DNA of 64,000 nt from CAIWHR01 sp963734085 (lineage in GTDB: Bacteria > Pseudomonadota > Gammaproteobacteria > Burkholderiales > Casimicrobiaceae). This document shows positions 51,549-60,393 of the stretch, in pieces. How positions within the stretch are numbered: position 1 is the stretch's first letter; each line of letters begins with the position of its first letter. Where the stretch lies: positions 1 through 64,000 of the forward strand of contig CAVTFT010000020.1 in assembly GCA_963734085.1 (NCBI GenBank). The letters are read 5' to 3'. Below the pieces are notes generated by a model that did not search any database, was not told the DNA's origin, and saw only the letters and a program-made list of their open reading frames with translations. The position numbers were made by a program, and so were the translations under genes.

Positions 51549-54500
51549 ATGCCGTTGCCCGCCGACTTGCTCGCAGAGCTCCCTCTGGCGATGGCCGCAG
51601 ATGCGATCTCGCTCGCGCGCCGCATCGAGCGCGCGCGCGACGCCCGCGCCGGAGCCGCCGAATGGCAGCGCATCGCCGCCGTCCTCGCGCGTTCGGTCGA
51701 ACGCTGCCGTGCCCGCGCCGCGCGGCGGCCGGCAATCGTGTATCCGCCGGAGCTGCCCGTCGCGCAACGCGCCCGGCAGATCGGCAACGCGATCCGCGAC
51801 CACCGCGTCGTCATCGTCTGCGGCGAGACCGGCTCCGGCAAGACGACGCAGCTCCCCAAGATCTGCCTCGAGCAGGGCCGCGGCGTGCGCGGGCTGATCG
51901 GTCACACGCAGCCGCGGCGGATCGCGGCGCGCGCGGTCGCCACCCGCATCGCGCAGGAGCTGTCCACCGCGCCGGGCGATGTCGTCGGCTACAAGGTTCG
52001 CTTCACCGACCACACCAGGCCGGATGGCTTCGTCAAGCTGATGACCGACGGCATCCTGCTCGCGGAAACGATGGGAGACCGGCTCCTCGCCGCCTACGAC
52101 ACGATCATCGTCGACGAAGCGCACGAGCGGAGCCTCAACATCGACTTTCTGCTCGGCTATCTCAAGGATCTGCTGCCGCGCCGGCCGGACCTCAAGGTGA
52201 TCGTCACGTCGGCGACGCTCGACGCCGATCGCTTTGCGCGCCATTTCGGCAGCGTCGACGCGCCGGCGCCGGTGATCGAAGTCTCGGGACGCGTCTATCC
52301 GGTGGCCGTGCGTTACCGGGCGCAGAAGTCCGGCGCCGAGGAAGCCGACGACGAGGAAGAGCTCGAAGAGGGAATCGTCGCGGCCGCGGAGGACCTGTGG
52401 CGCGAAGGCCCCGGCGACATCCTCGTGTTCCTGCCCGGCGAGCGCGAGATCCGCGAAACGGCCGATCTCCTGCGCCGCAGCCTGGCGCGAAAGCCCTATG
52501 CGAATGCGCTCGAGATCCTGCCGCTTTATGCACGGCTGACGCCCTCGGAGCAGCAGCGCGTTTTCGCCCCGTCGCGCGGGCGGCGCATCGTGCTCGCGAC
52601 CAACGTCGCCGAAACGTCGCTCACCGTCCCCGGCATCCGCTGCGTGATCGATTCGGGTCAAGCCCGCGTCAAGCGCTACTCGCTGCGCAACAAGACGACG
52701 CTGCTGCAGATCGAGAAAATTTCGCAGGCGGCGGCGAATCAGCGCGCGGGCCGCTGCGGACGCGTGGCCGACGGCGTCTGCGTGCGTCTGTATGACGAGG
52801 ACGATTTCGCCGCGCGGCCGAAGTACAGCGACCCCGAGATCCTGCGCTCGTCGCTCGCGGCGGTGATCCTGCGGATGCAGGCGCTGGGTCTTCCGGCCGT
52901 CGACGCGTTCCCGTTCCTCGAGCCGCCCTCGCCGCGCGCGATCGCCGACGGCTATCAGCTGCTGCACGAGCTCGAAGCCGTCGACGAACATCGCGCGCTC
53001 ACGCCGCTCGGCCGCGATCTCGCGCGGCTTCCCGTCGATCCGCGCGTCGGACGGATGGTGCTCGCCGCGCGCGAAGCGGGTTGCCTTGCCGAGGTGCTCG
53101 TCATCGCGAGCGCACTGTCGGTCCCCGACCCGCGTGACCGCCCGCTCGAGCGTGCGCAGGCGGCCGACGAAGCGCACCGGCGCTTTCGCGACGAGCGCTC
53201 GGATTTCCTGTCGCTTCTCGCGTTGTGGGAATTCTTCGAGGGCAAGCTCGGGGAGAAGCTCACGCACCGGAAGCTCGTCGACGCCTGTCGCGGGCAGTTC
53301 GTCTCGTACCTGCGGCTCACCGAATGGCGCGACGTCCATGCGCAGCTCGCGAACGAAATCGCCGAGCAGGGCTTCACCTGGGATCCGAAGCTGCCGGCGA
53401 AAATCGACGTCGCACGGTATCAGGCGATCCACAAGGCGCTCCTTGCCGGACTCCTCGGCAACATCGGCGCGAAAGATACCGAAAGCGATGCCTATCTCGG
53501 CGCGCGCGGGATCCGCTTTTACCTCCATCCGGGCTCGGGGCTTGCGAAAAAGGCGAGCGCTGCCGGGCCGCCCCAAGGCGCGAGTCGCACCCCCTCGGGG
53601 GGCAGCGCAGCGGCCGAGTTGGCCAATGAGGCCGCAAGCGTGGGGGCACACCAACCCAAATGGGTGCTCGCTGCCGAGCTGGTCGAGACCTCGCGCCTTT
53701 ACGCACGCTGCGCCGCGAGGATCGAGCCCGAATGGATCGAAGCCGTCGCCGGCGGACTCGTCACGCGCGATTATTTCGAGCCGCACTGGGATGCCGACCG
53801 CGGCGAAGTCGTCGCGAGCGAGCGCGTGCAGCTCTACGGTCTCACCCTCGTGCCGCGCCGCCGCGTCTCGTTCGGCCGCATCGACTGTAAGCTCGCCCAC
53901 GACGTGTTCATCCGCGAGGCGCTCGTCCCCGGCGCGATCGCGACCAGGGGCGCCTTCCTCGCGCACAACCGGCGACTTGAAGATGAAGTGGCGGAGCTCG
54001 AGCACAAGGCGCGGCGCCAGGACGTGCTGGTCGATGAGGACGCGATCGCCGACTTCTACGCCGAGCGCGTTCCGCAGCATGTATGCACGCAGGTCGCATT
54101 CGAACGCTGGCGGGAAGGCGCGGAACGAAGGGATCCGCGGCTCCTGTTCCTCACCCGCGACGTGCTGATGCGTCACGCGGCGGCGAACGTGACCGAGGAG
54201 CTCTTTCCCGAAACGCTCGCGATGGCCGGCGCAGTTCTGCCGCTCAAGTATCGCTTCGCGCCGGGGCATCCGCTGGACGGCCTGACGCTGACGGTGCCGC
54301 TCGCGCTCCTGAACCAGGTCGACGCGGCGCGCCTTTCCTGGCTCGTGCCGGGAATGATTCGCGAAAAGGTCACGTTTCTTCTCAAGGCGTTGCCCAAGGC
54401 CTGGCGCGGCCGCCTCGTGCCGTTGCCGGAGACTGTTACCGCGTTTCTCGAGGCGGTGCCGTCTGCACATGGCGAGCTCGCCGATGCTCTGCGAACGTGG

Positions 54501-55559
54501 CTCGGTGCGCGATTTGCCGAAAAGCCGCCGGGAGACGTCTGGGACGGCGTCGTGCTCCCGCCGCACCTCACGGTCAATCTCGCGGTCGTCGACGTCACCG
54601 GCAACGCGCTCGCGAGCGGACGCGATCTCGCCGCGCTGCGCGCGCAACTCTCCGAGGCCGCGCAGCTTTCGTTTGCGCAGGCGGGAGCAGGGCCGGCGAT
54701 GCGCGGCGCCCGCGGGTGGGAATTCGGCGATCTGCCGGAGACGCTGACCCGCGATGTCGGCGGACAGCGGATCACCGGTTATCCGGCCCTCGAAGACGAC
54801 GGCGACGGCGTCCGGGCAGCGCTCTACGACACGCCGGAAGCGGCGAGGATCGCGATGCGTGCGGCCGTGATTCGCCTCATCCGGTTTGCCCTCGACGACG
54901 CGGTGGCGCGGTACGAAAAAGGCGCGCCGGGCTTCGCGCAGGCGGCGCTGCACCTCAAGACGACGATCCCGACCGATGCACTGCGTTCCGACGTGATGGC
55001 GGCCGTCTGCGATCGGGCGTTTGTGGGCGACGATCCACTGCCGCGTTCGCCGAGCGCGTATGCCGAACAGGTGAGGCGCGCGCGCACGCGATTGCCGGCC
55101 GTTGCCGAAGGCGCGTTCCGGCTCCTGTCGACGATTGCCGCCCTGCATCACGCGCTGACGCAGCGGATCAATGCGCTCCCGTCGGCGCACACGCGCCTGG
55201 CAGCGGATGTCCGGAGCCGGCGCGACGCGCTCGTCCATCCGGGATTCTTCACGGCGACGCCCTGGGCGCAGCTCGCCCATGTGCCGCGCTATCTCGAAAC
55301 ACTGGACCGGCGACTCGCCAAATATCCCGAGAACCCGGCGCGCGACGCCAAACACGCGGCCGCCCTCGCCGACTGGTGGCGGCGCTATCGGGAGCGCCTC
55401 GACCGGGACCGGGCTTACGGACGAGTCGACCCGGCACTCGAAGGGTTCCGTTGGCTGCTCGAAGAGCTTGCGGTGTCGCTCTTCGCCCAGGAGCTGAAGA
55501 CGCCGTTTCCGGTCTCCTACAAGCGGGTGGAGCGGGCCTGGGCCCAACTCGCGGGCTGA
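51549..55559 (+). CDS. hrpA: ATP-dependent RNA helicase HrpA (DEAH box) with in-frame repeat insertion
   Basis: DEAH-box RNA helicase of 1336 residues that, from E. coli, is linked to mRNA processing and rescue of collided ribosomes. GETGSGKTT is at 92-100, DEAH at 189-192, then SAT and the motif VI region QAAANQRAGRCGR. Helicase-associated, OB-fold and the long HrpA-specific C-terminal domain follow. ATG 51549 gives the best N-terminus; a TTG at 51486 lies in a repeat. Residues 669-702, between KK and PKWVLAAELVETSR, are encoded by a REP-like element and have no counterpart in the E. coli protein, where the flanking motifs are nearly adjacent. Confidence 0.92.
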   Translation: MPLPADLLAELPLAMAADAISLARRIERARDARAGAAEWQRIAAVLARSVERCRARAARRPAIVYPPELPVAQRARQIGNAIRDHRVVIVCGETGSGKTTQLPKICLEQGRGVRGLIGHTQPRRIAARAVATRIAQELSTAPGDVVGYKVRFTDHTRPDGFVKLMTDGILLAETMGDRLLAAYDTIIVDEAHERSLNIDFLLGYLKDLLPRRPDLKVIVTSATLDADRFARHFGSVDAPAPVIEVSGRVYPVAVRYRAQKSGAEEADDEEELEEGIVAAAEDLWREGPGDILVFLPGEREIRETADLLRRSLARKPYANALEILPLYARLTPSEQQRVFAPSRGRRIVLATNVAETSLTVPGIRCVIDSGQARVKRYSLRNKTTLLQIEKISQAAANQRAGRCGRVADGVCVRLYDEDDFAARPKYSDPEILRSSLAAVILRMQALGLPAVDAFPFLEPPSPRAIADGYQLLHELEAVDEHRALTPLGRDLARLPVDPRVGRMVLAAREAGCLAEVLVIASALSVPDPRDRPLERAQAADEAHRRFRDERSDFLSLLALWEFFEGKLGEKLTHRKLVDACRGQFVSYLRLTEWRDVHAQLANEIAEQGFTWDPKLPAKIDVARYQAIHKALLAGLLGNIGAKDTESDAYLGARGIRFYLHPGSGLAKKASAAGPPQGASRTPSGGSAAAELANEAASVGAHQPKWVLAAELVETSRLYARCAARIEPEWIEAVAGGLVTRDYFEPHWDADRGEVVASERVQLYGLTLVPRRRVSFGRIDCKLAHDVFIREALVPGAIATRGAFLAHNRRLEDEVAELEHKARRQDVLVDEDAIADFYAERVPQHVCTQVAFERWREGAERRDPRLLFLTRDVLMRHAAANVTEELFPETLAMAGAVLPLKYRFAPGHPLDGLTLTVPLALLNQVDAARLSWLVPGMIREKVTFLLKALPKAWRGRLVPLPETVTAFLEAVPSAHGELADALRTWLGARFAEKPPGDVWDGVVLPPHLTVNLAVVDVTGNALASGRDLAALRAQLSEAAQLSFAQAGAGPAMRGARGWEFGDLPETLTRDVGGQRITGYPALEDDGDGVRAALYDTPEAARIAMRAAVIRLIRFALDDAVARYEKGAPGFAQAALHLKTTIPTDALRSDVMAAVCDRAFVGDDPLPRSPSAYAEQVRRARTRLPAVAEGAFRLLSTIAALHHALTQRINALPSAHTRLAADVRSRRDALVHPGFFTATPWAQLAHVPRYLETLDRRLAKYPENPARDAKHAAALADWWRRYRERLDRDRAYGRVDPALEGFRWLLEELAVSLFAQELKTPFPVSYKRVERAWAQLAG
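53562..53654 (+). repeat. REP-like GC-rich repeat, copy 2 (inserted in frame in hrpA)
   Basis: About 93 bp beginning GCCGGGCCGCCCCAAGGCGC, with the core TCGGGGGGCAGCGCAGCGGC and ending GTGGGGGCACACCAA. It matches copy 1 along nearly its full length. It lies wholly inside the helicase reading frame without stop codons and its length preserves the frame. Confidence 0.8.
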
Positions 55560-55568
55560 ACCCACGGT

Positions 55569-55598
55569 TTGGCGTCCGGAATCCGCCCGTGCTACAGT
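55569..55598 (+). promoter_or_regulatory. candidate sigma-70 promoter of the DUF1631 gene
   Basis: TTGGCG (55569-55574), an 18-base spacer and TACAGT (55593-55598), each four of six consensus positions. The predicted start near 55605 gives a leader of about 120 bases and supports the ATG at 55725 rather than any earlier codon. Confidence 0.5.
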
Positions 55599-55724
55599 AA
55601 CTTAGCGAGTTTTCGTCCAGAGCTTTCGAGATCGGCCCCGTGGCTCCCGAACGGGCTGTCCGAACCGGGGACGCATGCTGGAGCGTCCGGCCGCGGGGGG
55701 AGTCACGGCAACAGCGTCATCAGG

Positions 55725-58172
55725 ATGAACGTTACGACCACCGAAACGGCCGCCCGTCGGCCCGTGTCGCGCGAACTGTCGAAGATCCTCGCCGATTGCC
55801 GGGATCTCGCGATCCATCGCCTGCTGCAGGCGTTCACGACGCTGCTCGACCGGGTCTCCGACATGCTGATGGACCGGGCGAGCATGACGGAGATCCGTGA
55901 CGAGCAGCAGGTCCTCCTCGACGCGCGCGCCGCGCTCAAGACCGAGCGCCCGACGCTGATGCGCGAATTCGAGCAGCGGCTGCGCACCCGCGTCAACGAC
56001 ACGATCTCGGGCAAGACGGCGGAGCGGGCCGATTTTTCCAAGGTCGACGTCGACAAGCTGACCCTCGTCGACACCTCGGCGATGGACGAGTCGCTAATCA
56101 CCGGCAACATCACGCGGATCGTCGAGAACACCTGCCATGACGAGCTGCAGACGTTGAACCGCGGCATCGGTCATCTGATGGGCGACCCCGACCTCGAGAC
56201 CGACCACAATCCGCTCGCCCCCGCGACGATCGTCGACTCCTTTGCCGATGCCTTGAAGACGGTCAAGGCGGAGAACCGGGTCAAGTTCGCGATCCTGAAG
56301 GAGCTGAACCAGGCTTCGCTCACCGACATCAACAGCATCTACTCGGATCTCAACAAGCACCTGCTCGGCCTGCGCGTCATCCCCTCGGGGTCGCGCACCA
56401 CGATCATCAATCGTGATCGCGCGCGGGCCGCCGCGCGGATGGCGCCGGGGGCGCCCGGCGAGGCGAAGGCCGAAGCGCCGGCGGCCGAAGTCGATGTGAT
56501 GTCGCTCTTCCGCCGGATGTTTGCGGGGCAGGCGATCCCCTCGCGCGGCGTCCCCTCTGCGCCGATGGCCGGCGACATGCCGATGCCAGGCGGATTCATG
56601 CCCGATGCGGGGGCGCCGGGAATGCCTGGGATGCCGCCGGGCTTGCTCGACTCCGCCGGCGCTGGCGCCGGCGACTTTCCGCAGATCGACATGGGCGGGA
56701 GCGCCGCCCGGTACATCCCCAGTGGGCCGTTGGCGCCGACGCCTTCGGGCTACATCCCGGGTGCTCCGATCATCGCCACGCCGGCACTCGGCGAGGGTCT
56801 CGCCCGCTTGCAGGCCGGCGAAACCGGGTTCGATCTGGGCGGTGGGATGTTCGTGTCGTTCTCGGGCATCCCGGAAGGCAAGCACAACGTCCTGCGCGAC
56901 CTGCAAGAGTCGCCGCTCGGCAAGAAGGCGAACCAGCTCGAATCGATGACGATCGAGCTGGTTGCGATGCTGTTCGATTTCATCTTCGAAACCAAGGACC
57001 TCCCCGACGGCATCAAGGCGCTGCTCGCCCGGCTGCAGATTCCGGTGCTGAAGGCGGCGATGCTCGACGGCGCCTTTTTCGCGAAGAAGTCGCATCCGTC
57101 CCGGCTGCTCGTGAACGCGCTCGCGCAGGCGGGGCTGGGCTGGTCGCCGGTGATGGGGCAGGACGATCCGCTCTACCGGAAGATCGAGAAGATCGTCCAC
57201 GGGATCCTCGACGGCTTCTCCGACAACCTCGCGATCTTCGACGAGCTGCGCGCCGAACTCGAGGCGTTCCTCGCCGACGAGGAGAAGGCCGCCGAGGCCA
57301 ACATCCTCAGCACCGCGGACGAGATCAATCAGAAGGACCGCCAGCAGATCGCGCAAGCGGTCGGCAAGGCCGAGATCGAGCGCCGCATCGAGGCCTATCC
57401 GATTCCGAACTTTCTCGCGACGTTCCTGCGTGTCCAGTGGCAGGGGACGCTCGAGCACGTCTACCTGCAGCACGGCGAAGAGAGCGAAGGCTGGGGCCAG
57501 GCGGTCGCGACGCTCGAAGACCTCGTCTGGAGCGTGCAGCCCAAGAAGACCAACGAGGACCGCAAGCACCTGGTCGCACTCCTTCCATCACTGCTGAAGC
57601 GGATGTCGGCGGGAATCCAGAACGTGCCGTGGCCGCCCGAGGAGCGCGAGCGCTTCATGTCGAACCTCGTCGAAGCGCATGCGGCCGCGGTAAAGCCCTC
57701 GCTCGCTTCCGTGCCGCTGCCGACGGCCGCCGTCGCCGAGCAGGCGAAGGTCGAGGCGGAGCAGGCGAAGGCGATCGGCGACGTGGCGGCAGCCGCCAAG
57801 GCGGAAGAGCTCGCCGTCGCGATGTCGGCGGCCGAGCCGGCGCCGCCCGAGCCCGAACCCGAGGTCATCGACGACCAGTTCCTCGAGATCGCGCAGAGCC
57901 TCGAGCGTGGAATGTGGATCGAGTTCGAGGCCGAGGACGGTCAGCTCGCGTTCGCCAAGCTCGCCTGGATCAGCCCGCTGCGCGGCACGTATCTGTTCAC
58001 TAACCGGCAGGGCCAGAAGGCGCTGTCGATGACGGCCGAGGAGCTCGCCGTGCGGTTCCGCGACGACCGGGCGCGGCTGGTCGAGGCCGAGCCGCTGATC
58101 GACCGCGCGTTCGGCTCGATGATGCAACAGATCGACCACAAGTTCCCCGAGGCCGAAGCCGAGCCCGTCTAG
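55725..58172 (+). CDS. DUF1631 family protein
   Basis: 815-residue cytosolic protein of a large proteobacterial family of unknown function, from the ATG at 55725. The N-terminal two thirds (about 15-640) are mostly alpha-helical, with conserved blocks such as LTLVDTSAMDESLITGNITRIVENT and LPDGIKALLARLQIPVLKAAMLDGAFFAKKSHPSRLLVNALAQAG. A glycine/proline/methionine-rich linker lies at about 275-340. The last 110 residues (GMWIEFEAEDGQLAFAKLAWISPLRGTYLFTNRQG) look like a small beta-barrel of PilZ-like type, but I cannot see the c-di-GMP motifs RxxxR and DxSxxG. It forms a single-gene unit. Confidence 0.85.
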   Translation: MNVTTTETAARRPVSRELSKILADCRDLAIHRLLQAFTTLLDRVSDMLMDRASMTEIRDEQQVLLDARAALKTERPTLMREFEQRLRTRVNDTISGKTAERADFSKVDVDKLTLVDTSAMDESLITGNITRIVENTCHDELQTLNRGIGHLMGDPDLETDHNPLAPATIVDSFADALKTVKAENRVKFAILKELNQASLTDINSIYSDLNKHLLGLRVIPSGSRTTIINRDRARAAARMAPGAPGEAKAEAPAAEVDVMSLFRRMFAGQAIPSRGVPSAPMAGDMPMPGGFMPDAGAPGMPGMPPGLLDSAGAGAGDFPQIDMGGSAARYIPSGPLAPTPSGYIPGAPIIATPALGEGLARLQAGETGFDLGGGMFVSFSGIPEGKHNVLRDLQESPLGKKANQLESMTIELVAMLFDFIFETKDLPDGIKALLARLQIPVLKAAMLDGAFFAKKSHPSRLLVNALAQAGLGWSPVMGQDDPLYRKIEKIVHGILDGFSDNLAIFDELRAELEAFLADEEKAAEANILSTADEINQKDRQQIAQAVGKAEIERRIEAYPIPNFLATFLRVQWQGTLEHVYLQHGEESEGWGQAVATLEDLVWSVQPKKTNEDRKHLVALLPSLLKRMSAGIQNVPWPPEERERFMSNLVEAHAAAVKPSLASVPLPTAAVAEQAKVEAEQAKAIGDVAAAAKAEELAVAMSAAEPAPPEPEPEVIDDQFLEIAQSLERGMWIEFEAEDGQLAFAKLAWISPLRGTYLFTNRQGQKALSMTAEELAVRFRDDRARLVEAEPLIDRAFGSMMQQIDHKFPEAEAEPV

Positions 58173-58184
58173 CGCCGTCGCTGC

Positions 58185-58260
58185 GGGTCCCAAGGCGCGC
58201 ACCTCTTGCAGCGGACTGCGCTGGCGTCGCGTACGGACCGAATCGACGTGGGCACACCAA
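58185..58260 (+). repeat. possible decayed copy of the REP-like repeat
   Basis: CGGGTCCCAAGGCGCGCACC near the left end and GTGGGCACACCAAC at the right end resemble the two ends of the copy inside hrpA, but the hairpin core is not recognisable. If real, it overlaps the start of the CinA-like gene. The similarity is short and could be chance. Confidence 0.25.
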
Positions 58261-59018
58261 CGATCGGCCTCGTCGTCATCGGCGACGAAATCCTTTCCGG
58301 CAAGCGCGAAGACAAGCATTTCGTCCACGTCGCGCGAACGCTCGCCGCGCGCGAGCTTGCGCTTTCCTGGGCGCGCTTCGAGGGGGACGACCGGGCGCGG
58401 CTGACGGCGATGTTCTCCGAATCGCTCGCGCGCGGCGACATCGTGTTCTCGTTCGGCGGTGTGGGGGCGACGCCGGATGATCACACGCGGCAGGCCGTCG
58501 CCGCGGCGCTCGGCGTGCCGCTCGTCCGGCATCCGGAGGCGGTCGCCGAAATCGAGGCGCGCTTCGGCGCGGAAGCCTATCCGCACCGCGTGCTGATGGC
58601 CGAGTTTCCCGCGGGCAGCACGATCATTCCGAATCCGGTCAATCGCGTCGCGTCGTTCTCGATCCGCGACCATCACTTCTTTCCCGGCTTTCCGCAGATG
58701 GCGTGGCCGATGCTCGACTGGGTGCTCGCGACGCGCTACGCAACGCTTCGCGCGCTGCCGTCCGCGGAGCGCGCGATCGTCGTCTACGGCGCCGGCGAAA
58801 GCCAGCTCTTGCCGTTGATGGACGAGAACGTCGCGCGCTTTCCTGCGGTCAAGCTCTTCAGCCTGCCGTCGTTTCTTGCCGACGGCGGGCGGCGGATCGA
58901 GCTTGGCGTCCGCGGCGATCCGGGTGAAGTCGACGCGGCGCTTGCGCATCTCGTCACCGGTGTCGAGGCAGCGGGATTCCGCTGGGAGCCGTTCGATCCC
59001 CGCACGAGCGAACGGTGA
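58248..59018 (+). CDS. CinA-like molybdopterin-binding domain protein
   Basis: Protein of 256 residues with a MoCF_biosynth/CinA N-terminal domain: TIGLVVIGDEILSGKREDKHF, FSFGGVGATPDDHTRQAVAAALG, HPEAVAEIEARFG. Full-length CinA adds a pyridine-nucleotide amidohydrolase domain, which is absent. Members bind or hydrolyse ADP-ribose-like nucleotides or molybdopterin; the exact role is uncertain. The GTG at 58248 is chosen because homology starts right after it; a TTG at 58206 is possible. The stop overlaps the next start (GTGA), so the genes are coupled. Confidence 0.82.
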   Translation: MGTPTIGLVVIGDEILSGKREDKHFVHVARTLAARELALSWARFEGDDRARLTAMFSESLARGDIVFSFGGVGATPDDHTRQAVAAALGVPLVRHPEAVAEIEARFGAEAYPHRVLMAEFPAGSTIIPNPVNRVASFSIRDHHFFPGFPQMAWPMLDWVLATRYATLRALPSAERAIVVYGAGESQLLPLMDENVARFPAVKLFSLPSFLADGGRRIELGVRGDPGEVDAALAHLVTGVEAAGFRWEPFDPRTSER

Positions 59019-59758
59019 ATGCGGTCGTCCGCTCGCTCCTGCGCGCCATTCCGCTCCTGGGTGACGGGCGGGTGCTCGCCCTCGTGTTTCTCCCGCTCGT
59101 GCTGGCGGTGGCGCTCTGGATTCTCGGGGCTTTTCTGCTGTGGACGCCGCTCTCCCATGCATTCGCCGGCGCCATCGCGCGGTCGCTTTCGGGGCTGGGA
59201 CTCGCGCCCGAGCCCGGCTGGGTCGCGGCGACTGGCGGCGGCATCGCCACGTTCGTGGCCCTGACGCTCGCGGTCGGCGCGCTTGCTCTCGCGGCGATCG
59301 CGGTGTTCGCCGCGCCCGTGTTCGTGCGCGCGGTCGCCTCGCGCCATTTTCCGGCGCTCGAGCGCAGGCATGGCGGAACGGTCGGAGGCGGGCTCGCCAA
59401 CGCCCTGGTCGCCCTCGCGCTCTGGCTTCTGCTGTGGATCGCCGTGTTGCCGCTGCTGCTCTTTCCGGTGGTCGGCGTGCCGGCCTCGCTCGCCGTCAAC
59501 GCGTGGCTCAATGCCCGTCTCTTCCGGTACGATGCGCTGTCCGAGCACGCGAGTGCCGACGAGCGGACCGCGATCTTTCGCGCCGCGCGCGGCCGGCTCT
59601 TCTCGCTCGGTATCGTGCTCGCCCCGCTGTCGTTCGTCCCGATCGTGAACCTGATCTCGCCCCTCTACGCCGGCCTCGCATTCACGTGTCTGTGTCTCGA
59701 CCTGCTCGCGGCGCTGCGCGCGCACGGCGCAGAAACGGCGGCCCGGAGCGCAGCGTGA
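59015..59758 (+). CDS. EI24 domain-containing membrane protein (CysZ-like)
   Basis: 247-residue membrane protein with about five to six hydrophobic segments and the EI24/CysZ pattern. LLRAIPLLGDGRVLALVFLPL starts the protein, with a central WLNARLFRYDALSEHASADER and VLAPLSFVPIVNLISPLYAGLAFTCL near the end. CysZ relatives transport sulphate, but this diverged branch is uncharacterised. The GTG at 59015 overlaps the upstream stop and the TGA overlaps the next GTG, making a three-gene coupled operon. Confidence 0.83.
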   Translation: MNAVVRSLLRAIPLLGDGRVLALVFLPLVLAVALWILGAFLLWTPLSHAFAGAIARSLSGLGLAPEPGWVAATGGGIATFVALTLAVGALALAAIAVFAAPVFVRAVASRHFPALERRHGGTVGGGLANALVALALWLLLWIAVLPLLLFPVVGVPASLAVNAWLNARLFRYDALSEHASADERTAIFRAARGRLFSLGIVLAPLSFVPIVNLISPLYAGLAFTCLCLDLLAALRAHGAETAARSAA

Positions 59759-60393
59759 AACCGCCGCCGGGCCTGGGCTTGGACGGAGGCGGACGCGGCT
59801 ACGACGAGGTCGCCGTCGGCGACGCGTTTTCGCGCACGATCACGATCACCGACACGCACCTCGTGATCGGCGCCGGGCTCATCGGCGATTTCAACCCGCA
59901 TCATGTCGACGACGGTTACGCGAAACAGTCGCGGTTCGGCACGCGGATCCTCCATGGCGTGATCACCAGTGCGCTGATGGGTGCGCCCGTCGGCATGTAC
60001 TTCCACGGCACCGCGCTTGCGTACCTCGAGCACGCGGCGCGCTTTCTCGCACCGGTGCGCGCCGGCGATACGCTGACGACGACGTGGACGGTGACTGCGC
60101 TCCATCCCAAGCCGCGGCACGGCGGCGGCGTGGTCGTGCTCGCGGGCGTGGCCCGCAATCAGGATGGCGTCGTCGTTGCAAAAGCCGACGGCAAGATGCT
60201 CGTAGCGGCGCGAGGCTGGGAGCAGGGCCCCCGCGCGCCCGGCGCGCGGGGTGCGACCGGGCCGAGTCGACGCAGCGGCCGACGGCTCGGCGCGACGATC
60301 GTCACGAACGGAGCGGAGGCCGCCGGCGCGCGCAGCGCTAGCTCGAAAGCGCCTTCGCGCACTCGGCGACCAAGTCCGGCCCGCGGTAGATGA
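59755..60393 (+). CDS. MaoC-family dehydratase/hot-dog protein
   Basis: 212-residue protein with a MaoC-like hot-dog domain over about 15-155. YDEVAVGDAFSRTITITDTHLVIGAGLIGDFNPHHVDD contains the catalytic D and H, and SRFGTRILHGVITSALMGAPVGMYF is the second signature. It hydrates enoyl-CoA or a related thioester. The last 55 residues are low complexity and basic (GATGPSRRSGRRLG), and their codons overlap the end of the convergent pyrD by 56 bases. That tail may be a recent read-through extension. Start GTG 59755 overlaps the EI24 stop. Confidence 0.85.
   Translation: MKPPPGLGLDGGGRGYDEVAVGDAFSRTITITDTHLVIGAGLIGDFNPHHVDDGYAKQSRFGTRILHGVITSALMGAPVGMYFHGTALAYLEHAARFLAPVRAGDTLTTTWTVTALHPKPRHGGGVVVLAGVARNQDGVVVAKADGKMLVAARGWEQGPRAPGARGATGPSRRSGRRLGATIVTNGAEAAGARSASSKAPSRTRRPSPARGR

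Noticed and set aside
51432..55565. Very long open frame of about 1377 codons on the minus strand opposite the helicase gene
   Set aside because: It is antisense to a clearly homologous DEAH helicase and its product is arginine/glutamate-rich with no recognisable domain; long antisense frames are normal at this GC content.
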